DNA from: Streptomyces sp. Tu6071
Lineage (GTDB): Bacteria > Actinomycetota > Actinomycetes > Streptomycetales > Streptomycetaceae
DNA length: 64,000 nt
NCBI RefSeq assembly: GCF_000213055.1
Contig: NZ_CM001165.1
Span: 3,680,945 to 3,744,944 of the forward strand
Direction: 5' to 3'
Positions 37,161 through 45,601 of the stretch are shown here, piece after piece. Under the pieces are notes generated by a model. That model saw nothing but the letters and a program-made list of their open reading frames with translations, was not told the DNA's origin and searched no databases. The translations under genes and the position numbers were made by a program. Each line of letters starts with the position of its first letter. Within the stretch, counting starts at the first letter, position 1.

Positions 37161-37895
37161 ATGGCCGTCTTGACCGACAAGGTCGCCGTCGTCACCGGGG
37201 GCAGCACGGGCATCGGTTTCGCGACCGCACGCGCGTTCCGCGACGAGGGCGCCAGGGTCTTCATCACCGGCCGCCGCGCGGAGGCGCTCGACGCCGCCGT
37301 CGCGGAACTCGGCCCCGAGGTGACGGGTGTGGTCTGCGATGCGGCCGTGCCCGCACAGCTCGACGCGTTCTACGAGGTGGTGCGCGAGCAGGCCGGACGC
37401 ATCGACGTGCTCGTCGCCAACGCCGGCATCGGCAGCGCGGCCCCGTTCGGAGAGGTGACGGAGGAGCTGATCGACACGCTGTTCGCCACCAACGTCAAGG
37501 GGGTGGTCTTCACCGTGCAGAAAGCACTGCCGCTGCTCAGCGCGAACGCCTCGGTGATCCTCACGGGATCGACGGCGACGACGCGCCCCAGCCCGGGACT
37601 TGAGATCTACGCCGCGACGAAGGCGGCGGTCCGCAACCTCGCCCGCGGCTGGGCACTCAGCTCCCGCACGCACGGCTTCCGGGTCAACGTCGTGTCACCG
37701 GGCGCCACGCGCACCCCCGGCCTGCTCGAACTGGTCCCGCCCGAGGTGCTGGAGCAGTCGGAGGGCGAGATCCCCCTCGGCCGGCTCGGCGAGCCCGAGG
37801 AGATCGCCGCCGTGACGACGTTCCTCGCCTCGGACGCGTCGGGCTACGTCAACGGCGCGGAGCTGTTCGCCGACGGGGGGTTCGCCCAGGTGTGA
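37161..37895 (+). CDS. SDR-family oxidoreductase, paralogue of the 254-1018 SDR
   Basis: A 244-residue classical SDR: TGGSTGIGFA at about 14-23, ITGRRAEAL after strand 2 (suggesting NADPH preference), NAGIG in the middle, Ser in ILTGSTATTR, and YAATKAAVRNLARGWA with catalytic Tyr/Lys. It ends AELFADGGFAQV. ATG 37161 has AGGAGGG about four bases upstream. Reaction is NADP-dependent carbonyl reduction or dehydrogenation; substrate unknown. Probably controlled by the TetR gene 200 bp upstream. Confidence 0.9.
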   Translation: MAVLTDKVAVVTGGSTGIGFATARAFRDEGARVFITGRRAEALDAAVAELGPEVTGVVCDAAVPAQLDAFYEVVREQAGRIDVLVANAGIGSAAPFGEVTEELIDTLFATNVKGVVFTVQKALPLLSANASVILTGSTATTRPSPGLEIYAATKAAVRNLARGWALSSRTHGFRVNVVSPGATRTPGLLELVPPEVLEQSEGEIPLGRLGEPEEIAAVTTFLASDASGYVNGAELFADGGFAQV

Positions 37896-37934
37896 GCGGG
37901 CGGCGGGCGCGGCTCCCGGCGCGCGCGTGCGGGG

Positions 37935-38003
37935 AGGCGGCCGGGGCACGTGCCGGAAGGCGGCTGGGGCGCGTGCCGGAAGGCGGCTGGGCGCGTGCGG
38001 GGA
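37935..38003. repeat. 23-bp tandem repeat, three units
   Basis: Units start AGGCGGCCGGGGCACGTG, AGGCGGCTGGGGCGCGTG and AGGCGGCTGGGCGCGTGC at 37935, 37958 and 37981; the first two differ at two positions, the third lost a base. Lies between SDR and pirin genes. Confidence 0.8.
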
Positions 38004-38039
38004 ATGTCACGTCGCACCGGACCGTTCCCTCTGGCGAGA

Positions 38040-38086
38040 AGTTCGAGATTCAACTAATCTCGGGCTCAGAAAGTTCGAGTTTCAAC
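38040..38086. promoter_or_regulatory. Direct repeats upstream of the pirin gene
   Basis: AGTTCGAGATTCAAC (38040-38054) and AGTTCGAGTTTCAAC (38072-38086), one mismatch, centres 32 bp apart (three helix turns). The first also contains CGAGATT-N5-AATCTCG. Such AT-containing repeats suggest a binding site for a MarR-type or other redox regulator; the regulator is not in the window. Confidence 0.6.
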
Positions 38087-38134
38087 GGCTCGGACCAGTC
38101 GAGCCGTGCAGACGAGGACGAGAAGGAGCGCGCC

Positions 38135-39091
38135 ATGCCCGCCGTGACCGTGGAGAATCCGCTGACCCTGCCGAGGGTGGCCGTGCCCGCCGGGGCGCAG
38201 GCCCGGCCCGTGCTCGGGGTGTCGACCGCGCCGAGCGGCTTCGAGGGGGAGGGCTTCCCGGTGCGCCGGGCCTTCGCCGGGATCGACTACCGCCACCTCG
38301 ACCCGTTCATCATGATGGACCAGATGGGCGAGGTGGAGTACGGAGTCGGCGAGGCCAAGGGAACCCCCTGGCACCCGCACCGGGGCTTCGAGACCGTCAC
38401 GTACATCATCGACGGGACCTTCATCCACCAGGACTCCAACGGTGGCGGCGGGACGATCACCAACGGCGACACGCAGTGGATGACCGCCGGTTCGGGCCTT
38501 CTGCACATCGAGGCCCCGCCGGAGCAGCTCGTCATGAGCGGCGGCGTCTTCCACGGCATCCAGCTGTGGGTGAACCTGCCCGCGAAGGACAAGATGAAGG
38601 ACCCCGGCTACCAGGACATCCGCGGCGGCCAGGTCAAGCTCCTCACCACCCCGGACGGCGGCGCGCTGCTCCGCGTCATCGCCGGTGAGCTGGACGGCCA
38701 CGAGGGCCCCGGCATCACGCACACGCCGATCAGCCTCGTGCACGCGACCGTACGGCCCGGCGCCGAGGCGACGCTGCCGTGGCGCGAGGACTTCAACGGC
38801 CTCGCGTACGTGCTCGCCGGACGCGGCACCGTGGGTACGGACCGCCGCCCCGTGCACACCGGGCAGGCGGCCGTCTTCGGCGAGGGCGGCTCCCTGACTG
38901 TACGGGCCGACGAGTCGCAGGACAGCCACACGCCGGACCTGGAGGTGCTGCTCCTCGGCGGGCAGCCGATCCGCGAACCGATGGTGCAGTACGGGCCGTT
39001 CGTCATGAACACCCGCCGAGAGCTCCAGCAGGCGTTCGAGGACTTCCAGGCCGGGCGGCTCGGGACCGTCCCCGCCGTGCACGGCATGTGA
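38135..39091 (+). CDS. Pirin-family protein
   Basis: A 318-residue bicupin. The N-terminal cupin carries PHRGFETVTYIIDGTF with metal His residues (HPHRG) and HQDSNGGGGTITNGDTQWMT, then HIEAPPEQLVMSGGVFHGIQ; the C-terminal cupin is DFNGLAYVLAGRGTVGTD. Pirins bind Fe and act as quercetinase-like dioxygenases or redox-linked cofactors. ATG 38135 has AAGGAG seven bases upstream. The repeats at 38040-38086 probably control it. Confidence 0.92.
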   Translation: MPAVTVENPLTLPRVAVPAGAQARPVLGVSTAPSGFEGEGFPVRRAFAGIDYRHLDPFIMMDQMGEVEYGVGEAKGTPWHPHRGFETVTYIIDGTFIHQDSNGGGGTITNGDTQWMTAGSGLLHIEAPPEQLVMSGGVFHGIQLWVNLPAKDKMKDPGYQDIRGGQVKLLTTPDGGALLRVIAGELDGHEGPGITHTPISLVHATVRPGAEATLPWREDFNGLAYVLAGRGTVGTDRRPVHTGQAAVFGEGGSLTVRADESQDSHTPDLEVLLLGGQPIREPMVQYGPFVMNTRRELQQAFEDFQAGRLGTVPAVHGM

Positions 39092-39189
39092 GCCGACGCG
39101 TTAAGGTGGACAAACGGGTGCACAAGCGCCGGGCAGGGGCGGTACGGCCGAAAGGCCACCGATCCCCCTAGCCCCCGCCGCACCCCTCC

Positions 39190-39244
39190 GGTACGGAAGG
39201 CCGGGTGTCTCTCTCCCCCGTGGGCGCCCGGCCTTCCCCGTACC
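39190..39244. terminator. Hairpin between pirin and TauE genes
   Basis: GGTACGGAAGGCCGGG (39190-39205) pairs with 39227-39244 (CCCGGCCTTCCCCGTACC) with a two-base bulge. Both flanking genes converge here. Confidence 0.7.
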
Positions 39245-39273
39245 CGGATACGGACGCGCTCCCGCGCCCCCGG

Positions 39274-40095
39274 TCACACGACGAGCCGGACGACCGCCGC
39301 CACGCCGATCACGATGACCGTGGCACGCAGCACGGTCGGGGAGAGACGGCGGCCGATGCGGGCGCCGAGGAAGCCGCCGAGGATCGAGCTGACGGCGAGG
39401 ATCGCGATGACCGCCCAGTCGACGGGGGCCACGACCGCGTAGATGATCCCGGCGACGAGGTTCACCACCGCCGACAGGACGTTCTTGAAGGCGTTGATCC
39501 GCTGGAGCGGGTCCGCGAGGAGCAGACCCATCACGCCGACGAGCATGATGCCCTGGGCCGCCGTGAAGTAGCCGCCGTAGACGCCGATGAGGAAGATCAG
39601 GACGTAGAGGAGCGGAGTGAAGGGGGCAGCTCCGGGCCCGGCCGGGGTGGTGGCGGTGTCCGCGGTCGTCGGCTCCGCGCCCGTACCGGCCGCCTGTGCC
39701 TTCGCCGCCTTGCGGGCCCTCAACCTCTTCGTCGCGAGCGGCTGGAGGGCGACGAGGAGGACCGACATGCCGACGAGGACCGGGACGATGACCTCGAAGG
39801 CGTCCTTCGGGAGCGAGAGCAGCAGCGCCGTACCGCCGATCGCGCCGAAGAAGGAGGCGACGGCGAGGCGGGCCACGCGGCGGCCCTGGCCCGCGAGTTC
39901 GCGACGGTAGCCGTACGCGCCCGTGATCGTCCCCGTGATGAGGCCGACCGCGTTCGACGTCGTCGCCGTCACCGGCGGATAGCCGAGCGCGACGAGGACC
40001 GGGAACGTCACGAGCGTCCCCGAGCCCACCACGGTGTTGATCGCCCCGGCCCAGACCCCGGCGATCCCGATCAGCAGTCCCTCCCACCACATCAT
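39274..40095 (-). CDS. Sulfite exporter TauE/SafE-family permease
   Basis: A 273-residue membrane protein with about eight helices in two repeats. The family motifs are GAINTVVGSGTLVTFPVLVA (first half) and GGYFTAAQGIMLVGVMGLL with INAFKNVLSAVVNLVAGIIY (second half). A cytoplasmic loop rich in Ala/Thr/Pro separates them. Members move sulfite, sulfonates or other C/S anions. Start is the first of two ATGs at 40095, seven bases after TACTGT, so the mRNA is probably leaderless. Confidence 0.9.
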   Translation of the reverse strand: MMWWEGLLIGIAGVWAGAINTVVGSGTLVTFPVLVALGYPPVTATTSNAVGLITGTITGAYGYRRELAGQGRRVARLAVASFFGAIGGTALLLSLPKDAFEVIVPVLVGMSVLLVALQPLATKRLRARKAAKAQAAGTGAEPTTADTATTPAGPGAAPFTPLLYVLIFLIGVYGGYFTAAQGIMLVGVMGLLLADPLQRINAFKNVLSAVVNLVAGIIYAVVAPVDWAVIAILAVSSILGGFLGARIGRRLSPTVLRATVIVIGVAAVVRLVV

Positions 40096-40377
40096 GCCCA
40101 CGACAGTAGAGGGCGGGCGCGACGGCACCGCGAGGGGGCGGGGCGGGGGATACGCGGGCGGCGCCGTGGGGCGTGGGGCGGCGCGGCGCGGTGGGGCGTG
40201 ATGCCGAACAGGGGGGCGGGTACCGCTCCGTCGCACGGGCGACTCGCGCAACTCCCCTCTCCGCACGTGCAACTCCACACGTCGCCTCGTTGTCTGAAGG
40301 GGGTAGGCGTGTGCTGTGCGCCACCCTCGAATACTTCTCTCCCGTCTCGTACGGACCCGCAACTTAGGGAGCATCGT

Positions 40378-41304
40378 GTGAACCTCGGTCTCAGTCCACG
40401 CCGCACCGTCACCGTCGCCCTCACCGCCGGTGCCGTCCTCGTCGCGCCGCTCGTCGGCACGGCGCAGGCCGCCTCGGCACCCTCGGTGAGCGCCAAGGGC
40501 GCCTTCCTGCTCGACACTTCCTCGGGCAAGACGCTCTACAGCAAGGCCGCCGACACCAAGCGGCAGATGGCGAGCACCACGAAGGTCATGACGGCCACCG
40601 TCGTGCTCGACACCAAGGGCCTCAATCTCGACAAGAAGGTCACGATCAAGCAGGCGTACCGCGATTACGTCGTCAAGAAGGGCGCGAGCACGTCCGACCT
40701 GCGCACCGGTGACAAGGTCACGGTGCGTCAGCTCCTCTACGCGACGCTGCTGCCCTCCGGCTGCGATGCCGCGTACGCCCTCGCCGACACCTTCGGCACC
40801 GGCAAGACCGCCTCGGCGCGTACCGCCAACTTCATCTCGAAGATGAACGCCAAGGCCAAGTCGCTGAAGATGAAGAACACTTCCTACGACTCCTTCGACG
40901 GCATCCCGACGAAGAGCAAGAACTACACGACGCCGCGCGACGCCTCGCTCCTCGCCCGGCACGCGCTCAAGAGCTCGACCTTCCGCACGGTGGTCAAGTC
41001 GAAGAGCACGAAGCAGAAGGCGACCGCGAGCAACGGCAAGTCGCGTACGTACACCTGGTACAACACGAACAAGCTGCTCGGCTCCTACAAGGGAGCGATC
41101 GGCATCAAGACCGGCACGGCGAGCGGCTCGGGGCCCTGCCTCGTCTTCGCCGCGACGCGCAACGGGAAGACCGTCGCGGGCGTGATCCTCAACGACAGCA
41201 AGCGTTTTGAGGATGCCGCGAAGATCATGGACTACGCGTTCAAGTCGAACAGCGCGAAGACGATGAAGCTGCAGACGCTGCCGAAGGGCGCGCAGAAGGA
41301 CTGA
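40378..41304 (+). CDS. D-alanyl-D-alanine carboxypeptidase (PBP5-type, small)
   Basis: A 308-residue secreted penicillin-binding protein. A Sec signal (RRTVTVALTAGAVLVAPLVG, then TAQAAS) precedes the S11 catalytic domain: SxxK is Ser66-Lys69 (MASTTK), the SxN equivalent is SGC at 127-129, and KTG is at 244-246 (GIKTGTASG). It trims the terminal D-Ala of peptidoglycan pentapeptides. SGC instead of SxN is common in this family. No C-terminal membrane anchor is present, so the protein is probably released or wall-bound by its basic residues (KSKSTKQKA). Start GTG 40378 follows GGGAG by six bases. Three parS sites lie directly after the stop. Confidence 0.95.
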   Translation: MNLGLSPRRTVTVALTAGAVLVAPLVGTAQAASAPSVSAKGAFLLDTSSGKTLYSKAADTKRQMASTTKVMTATVVLDTKGLNLDKKVTIKQAYRDYVVKKGASTSDLRTGDKVTVRQLLYATLLPSGCDAAYALADTFGTGKTASARTANFISKMNAKAKSLKMKNTSYDSFDGIPTKSKNYTTPRDASLLARHALKSSTFRTVVKSKSTKQKATASNGKSRTYTWYNTNKLLGSYKGAIGIKTGTASGSGPCLVFAATRNGKTVAGVILNDSKRFEDAAKIMDYAFKSNSAKTMKLQTLPKGAQKD

Positions 41305-41329
41305 CGTCCGGGCGCGTCAGGGAGCGGAT

Positions 41330-41343
41330 GTTTCACGTGAAAC
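41330..41343. other. parS site (perfect)
   Basis: GTTTCACGTGAAAC, 26 bp after the carboxypeptidase stop; first of three at 39-bp intervals. Confidence 0.93.
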
Positions 41344-41368
41344 ATCCGCTCCCGGCGGGCCTGTTCAT

Positions 41369-41382
41369 GTTCCACGTGAAAC
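41369..41382. other. parS site (one mismatch)
   Basis: GTTCCACGTGAAAC; exactly 39 bp after the preceding site. Confidence 0.88.
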
Positions 41383-41407
41383 ATCCGCTCTCAGATGGCC
41401 TGTTGAT

Positions 41408-41421
41408 GTTTCACGTGGAAC
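41408..41421. other. parS site (one mismatch)
   Basis: GTTTCACGTGGAAC; again 39 bp spacing, so all three face nearly the same helical side. Confidence 0.88.
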
Positions 41422-41433
41422 ATCGGGAACGGC

Positions 41434-41476
41434 GCAGGGGCCCGGCCCGCACTCCTTGTGCGGACCGGGCCCCTGC
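41434..41476 (-). terminator. bkd operon (first copy) terminator
   Basis: GCAGGGGCCCGG (41434-41445) pairs with 41465-41476, and CCGCAC/GTGCGG extend the stem inside to a 5-nt loop, 20 bp after the E2 stop. It may also stop the convergent carboxypeptidase transcript. Confidence 0.85.
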
Positions 41477-41496
41477 TTCCTTTGCGGCGGGGGTGC

Positions 41497-42987
41497 TCAG
41501 CCCCAGGTCAGCAGCCGCTTGGGCTGCTCCAGGACCGCCGCGATGTCCGCGAGGACCTTCGAGCCGAGTTCGCCGTCGACGTGCCGGTGGTCGAAGGAGA
41601 GCGCGAGCGTGGTGACCTGGCGGGGCTTCACCTTGCCCTTGTGGACCCACGGCTGCGGCTTGATCGCGCCGACGGCGAGGATCGCGGACTCGCCGGGGTT
41701 GAGGATCGGCGTGCCGGTGTCGACGCCGAAGACGCCGACGTTGGTGATCGTCACCGTGCCGCCGCGCATCGCCGCCGGGCTCGTCCGGCCCTCACGGGCG
41801 GTCCCCACGAGGTCCGAGAGCGCGGTCGAGAGCCCCGCGAGCGAGAGGCTGTCCGCGTCCTTGATGTTCGGGACGATCAGGCCGCGCGGAGTCGCCGCCG
41901 CGATGCCGAGGTTCACGTAGTGCTTGACCACGATCTCCTGGTTCTCCTCGTCCCACGCCGCGTTGATCTCCGGGTTGCGGCGGATCGCGAGGAGCAGGGC
42001 GCGCGCGACGAGGAGCAGCGGGTTGACCCGCAGACCGGCCATGTCCGGGTCGGCCTTGAGCTTCTCGACGAGCTTCATCGTGCGCGTCACGTCGACGGTG
42101 ACGAACTCGGTGACGTGCGGCGCGGTGAAGGCCGAGCCGACCATGGCCTGCGCGGTCGCCTTGCGGACACCCTTGATGGGGATGCGGGTCTCACGGGCGG
42201 ACGGGTCGGCCTGGGCGGCCTCGGGTCCCGCTGCCTCGGCGGGAGCCGGGGAAGCGGACTCCCGCGGCTGCTGTCCGGGCGCCTGTCGCGCGGGCTCCTG
42301 CACGGACGTGGCCGCCGCGTGCACGTCCTCGCGCGTGATGACGCCGTCCGGGCCGCTCGGGACGACCGCGGCGAGGTCGACGCCGAGGTCCTTCGCGAGC
42401 TTGCGGACGGGGGGCTTGGCGAGCGGGCGCGACCCGGGCACGGCGGCGCTCGCGAGCACGGGGCTCGCGGGCTCGGGGGCCGCCGGAGCGGGGGCCGGGG
42501 CCGGCTCGGGCGCGGCGGGCGGCTCCTCGGCGCGGGCGCTGCCGTTGACCCGTACCGCCTCCGCGGGCTGTGCCGCCTTGCGCGGGCGCCGCTTCGTGGA
42601 GGACTCGGCGACGCCGTAGCCGACCAGGACGGGCTGGCGGGCCGCGGCCTTCTCCTCGGGGGCGACGGGCGCGGGCGCGGCCTGTACCGCACCGGCCTCG
42701 CCCGACGCCGTACCCTCGTCGCCCTCGCCGCCACCCGTGTCCACCACGATGATCACCTGGCCGACGTCGACCGTGGTGCCCTCGGGGAAGCGCAGTTCGC
42801 GGACCACGCCGTCGAACGGGATGGGCAGTTCGACGGCCGCCTTCGCCGTCTCGACCTCGCACACGACCTGGCCGTCGGTCACGGTGTCGCCGGGCTGGAC
42901 GTACCAGCCGAGGATCTCGGCCTCGGTGAGCCCCTCGCCCACGTCGGGCATCTTGAACTCGCGCAGCCCAGTGGTCTGTCGTGTCAT
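41497..42987 (-). CDS. bkdC: Branched-chain 2-oxoacid dehydrogenase E2 (lipoyl acyltransferase), first copy
   Basis: A 496-residue E2. The lipoyl domain has Lys49 in VCEVETAKAAVELPI; an Ala/Pro/Glu linker follows (about 95-190); the peripheral-subunit-binding domain is PPVRKLAKDLGVDLAAVVPS, and the catalytic domain ends with LALSFDHRHVDGELGSKVL (His of DHRxxDG). It transfers acyl groups from E1 to CoA, giving isobutyryl-, isovaleryl- and 2-methylbutyryl-CoA. ATG 42987 is chosen because AAGGAG is eight bases upstream; ATG 42996 is too close to it. Third gene of the operon E1alpha-E1beta-E2. Confidence 0.94.
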   Translation of the reverse strand: MTRQTTGLREFKMPDVGEGLTEAEILGWYVQPGDTVTDGQVVCEVETAKAAVELPIPFDGVVRELRFPEGTTVDVGQVIIVVDTGGGEGDEGTASGEAGAVQAAPAPVAPEEKAAARQPVLVGYGVAESSTKRRPRKAAQPAEAVRVNGSARAEEPPAAPEPAPAPAPAAPEPASPVLASAAVPGSRPLAKPPVRKLAKDLGVDLAAVVPSGPDGVITREDVHAAATSVQEPARQAPGQQPRESASPAPAEAAGPEAAQADPSARETRIPIKGVRKATAQAMVGSAFTAPHVTEFVTVDVTRTMKLVEKLKADPDMAGLRVNPLLLVARALLLAIRRNPEINAAWDEENQEIVVKHYVNLGIAAATPRGLIVPNIKDADSLSLAGLSTALSDLVGTAREGRTSPAAMRGGTVTITNVGVFGVDTGTPILNPGESAILAVGAIKPQPWVHKGKVKPRQVTTLALSFDHRHVDGELGSKVLADIAAVLEQPKRLLTWG

Positions 42988-43013
42988 CGTCGTCATGGCT
43001 CCTTCCCCCCGTC

Positions 43014-43994
43014 TCAGTACGCGAGCGAGCGGTCGACGGCGTCGAGCACCCGGTCCAGGCCCGGGAGGTACTCGTCCTCCAGGCGCGCGGGCGGGTACGG
43101 GACGTGGTAGCCGCCGACCCGCAGGACGGGGGCCTCCAGGTGGTAGAAGGAGCGCTCGGTGATGCGCGCGGCGATCTCCGCGCCCGTACCGAGGAAGACG
43201 GGGGCCTCGTGCACGACGACGAGCCGCCCGGTCTTCTCCGTCGTGGCCTGCACGGTGTCGAAGTCGATCGGGGACATCGAGCGCAGGTCGACGACCTCGA
43301 CGGACTTGCCCTCGGCGGCGGCGGCCTCGGCGGCCTCCAGGCACGTCTTCACCATCGGCCCGTACGCGACGAGCGAGACATCGGTGCCCTCGCGGACGAC
43401 GCGCGCCTTGTGGAGCGGGCCCGGGATCGACTCGCGCTCGACCTCGGCGCGGTCCCAGTAGCGGCGCTTGGGCTCGAAGAAGATCACCGGGTCGTCGCTC
43501 TGGATGGCCTGCTGCATCATCCAGTACGCGTCCGACGCGTTCGACGGCGAGACGACCTTGAGGCCCGCGACGTGCGCGAACAGCGCCTCGGGCGACTCGC
43601 TGTGGTGCTCGACGGCGCCGATGCCGCCGCCGTAGGGGATGCGCACGACGACGGGCAGCTTGATCTTGCCGAGCGCGCGGGCGTGCATCTTCGCGAGCTG
43701 CGTGACGATCTGGTCGTACGCGGGGAAGACGAAGCCGTCGAACTGGATCTCCACGACGGGCCGGTAGCCGCGCAGCGCGAGGCCGATCGCGGTGCCGACG
43801 ATGCCGGACTCGGCGAGCGGGGTGTCGATGACGCGGCGCTCGCCGAAGTCCTTCTGGAGCCCGTCCGTGACGCGGAAGACGCCGCCGAGCTTGCCGACGT
43901 CCTCCCCCATCACGATGACCTTGGGGTCGTTCTCCATGGCGGTGCGCAGCGATTCGGTGATCGCCTTCGCCAGCGCCAGTTTCTCCGCAGCCAT
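43014..43994 (-). CDS. bkdB: Branched-chain 2-oxoacid dehydrogenase E1 beta, first copy
   Basis: A 326-residue transketolase-like subunit: VIVMGEDVGKLGGVFRVTDG, DTPLAESGIVGTAIGLALRG, RIPYGGGIGAVEHHSESPEA and EVVDLRSMSPIDFDTV are characteristic; a K+-binding and cofactor interface lies in the first domain and the swivel domain carries RLVVVHEAPVFLGTGAEIAA. ATG 43994 is preferred with GAGAGGG nine bases upstream; a GTG two codons earlier overlaps the E1alpha stop (GTGA). Confidence 0.95.
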   Translation of the reverse strand: MAAEKLALAKAITESLRTAMENDPKVIVMGEDVGKLGGVFRVTDGLQKDFGERRVIDTPLAESGIVGTAIGLALRGYRPVVEIQFDGFVFPAYDQIVTQLAKMHARALGKIKLPVVVRIPYGGGIGAVEHHSESPEALFAHVAGLKVVSPSNASDAYWMMQQAIQSDDPVIFFEPKRRYWDRAEVERESIPGPLHKARVVREGTDVSLVAYGPMVKTCLEAAEAAAAEGKSVEVVDLRSMSPIDFDTVQATTEKTGRLVVVHEAPVFLGTGAEIAARITERSFYHLEAPVLRVGGYHVPYPPARLEDEYLPGLDRVLDAVDRSLAY

Positions 43995-43996
43995 GG

Positions 43997-45259
43997 TCAC
44001 TCGCCCTCTCCGGCCGAGACGTCCGCGAAGGACGCCTGGTACTCCTCGAACTGCGCGCGCTCCTCGTCCACGAGGGAGCTCCCGTCCGCGTAGGCGTTCT
44101 CGAAGATCGCCAGGCGGTCGGGGTCCGGCATGGCGCGGATCGCCTCGCGCACGCTCCGCCCCATCGCCTCGCTCTCCTCCTCCAGCGAGGCGAAGAACGC
44201 CTCGTCGGCAAGGCCCTCGGCGAGCAGGTGGGCGCGCAGCCGCTCGATGGGGTCCTTCGCCTCCCACGCCTGCCGCTCGTCGTCCGCGCGGTAGCGGGTG
44301 GGGTCGTCGGAGGTCGTGTGGGCGCCCATGCGGTACGTGAACGCCTCGACGAGCATCGGGCCCTGGCCCGAGCGGATGTGCGCGAGCGCGGCGCGGGTCA
44401 CGGCGAGGACGGCCAGCACGTCGTTGCCGTCGACGCGGACACCGGGGAAGCCGTAGCCGCGGGCGCGCTGGTAGAGCGGGACGCGGGTCTGGCGCTCGGT
44501 GGGCTCGGAGATGGCCCACTGGTTGTTCTGGCAGAAGAACAGCGTCGGCGCGTTGTAGACGGCCGAGAAGGTGAACGCCTCGGCCACGTCGCCCTGGCTG
44601 GAGGCGCCGTCGCCGAAGTAGGCGACGACGGCCGAGTCGGCGCCGTCGAGGCCGATGCCCATCGCGTAGCCGGTCGCGTGCAGGGCCTGGGAGCCGATCA
44701 CGATCGTGTACAGGTGGAAGTTGTTGCTCGTGGGGTCCCAGCCGCCGTTGTTCACGCCGCGGAACATGCCGAGGAGGAGGGTCGGGTCCACGCCCCTGCA
44801 CCACGCGACGCCGTGCTCGCGGTAGGTCGGGAAGACGTAGTCGTCGGGCCGCAGCGCGCGGCCGGAGCCGATCTGCGCGGCCTCCTGGCCGAGCAGCGAG
44901 GGCCACAGGCCCAGCTCGCCCTGGCGCTGGAGGCTCGTGGCCTCCGCGTCGAAGCGGCGCGTGAGGACCATGTCGCGGTAGAAACCGCGCAGCTCGTCGG
45001 CCGTGATGTCCTCGACCCAGCGGTCGTACTCCGGATGGGGGACGCGGACGCCCTCCGGGGTGAGGAGCTGGACGAGCTCGGGCTCGTCGGCAGGGGCGGC
45101 GGGGACGGGCGCGGCGGGGGCCTTCTTCGCCGGCGCCGCCTTGGCCTTGCGGGCGGTGGCGGGCGTCTTGGCCGCTGAACCGCGGCGGGCGGGGGCCTTG
45201 GCGGCGCTCTTCGCCGTGGCGGGCGCCGCGGCTCGCGCCGGCGCCTTCTTGGCAGTCAC
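43997..45259 (-). CDS. bkdA: Branched-chain 2-oxoacid dehydrogenase E1 alpha with histone-like N terminus, first copy
   Basis: A 420-residue subunit. The catalytic part (from about 60) holds GVAWCRGVDPTLLLGMFRGV, the thiamine-diphosphate motif YFGDGASSQGDVAEAFTFSA ending with QNNQWAIS, and a phosphorylation-loop-like YRMGAHTTSDDPTRYR. The first 55 residues, VTAKKAPARAAAPATAKSAA then KAPARRGSAAKTPATARKAK, are almost entirely Ala/Lys/Pro/Arg/Thr and resemble histone H1-like tails. GTG 45259 is fixed by GGAGG seven bases upstream, so the tail is translated. E1alpha decarboxylates branched 2-oxoacids. First gene of the operon. Confidence 0.94.
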   Translation of the reverse strand: MTAKKAPARAAAPATAKSAAKAPARRGSAAKTPATARKAKAAPAKKAPAAPVPAAPADEPELVQLLTPEGVRVPHPEYDRWVEDITADELRGFYRDMVLTRRFDAEATSLQRQGELGLWPSLLGQEAAQIGSGRALRPDDYVFPTYREHGVAWCRGVDPTLLLGMFRGVNNGGWDPTSNNFHLYTIVIGSQALHATGYAMGIGLDGADSAVVAYFGDGASSQGDVAEAFTFSAVYNAPTLFFCQNNQWAISEPTERQTRVPLYQRARGYGFPGVRVDGNDVLAVLAVTRAALAHIRSGQGPMLVEAFTYRMGAHTTSDDPTRYRADDERQAWEAKDPIERLRAHLLAEGLADEAFFASLEEESEAMGRSVREAIRAMPDPDRLAIFENAYADGSSLVDEERAQFEEYQASFADVSAGEGE

Positions 45260-45477
45260 GTGTGTTCCTCCGTCGGTCCGGCTCCCGGGATCTGCCGGAA
45301 GCTGGGTATCCCTCCGTCTCCTGGGACGGAGAGGGAAGGCGCCTGCTCCCCTCCCGCGCACGGGGTGGGTGCGGCTCGGCCGGGAACAGGCGTGACAAGT
45401 GCCCCGGTGAGCCCCTGCAACATGCACGTTACCCAGTGCGGCAATACTCCGCGAAGCCCCGTTGACCTGCAATTTTG

Positions 45478-45491
45478 CTTGGATTTCCAAG
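45478..45491. promoter_or_regulatory. Palindrome upstream of first bkd operon
   Basis: CTTGGA-TT-TCCAAG, flanked by ATTTTG and TAAAT, the most AT-rich patch for kilobases. It lies about 220 bp before bkdA; a -35/-10-like pair (TTGCAG, 17 nt, GAGTAT on the minus strand) lies just downstream. Candidate operator for an Lrp-type regulator such as BkdR. Confidence 0.5.
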
Positions 45492-45601
45492 TAAATCGAG
45501 ATGGCCGGGGAGGGCTTCGTCCGCAACTCCTGGTCACAGCCTCGCAGGGGGCCGGAACACCGGCACGTTAACCCGCGCACCCCGGGCGCGGGAAGAGCCA
45601 A

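Noticed and set aside
39110..39120. GGTGGACAAAC as a DnaA box
   Set aside because: One mismatch, isolated, no partner box.
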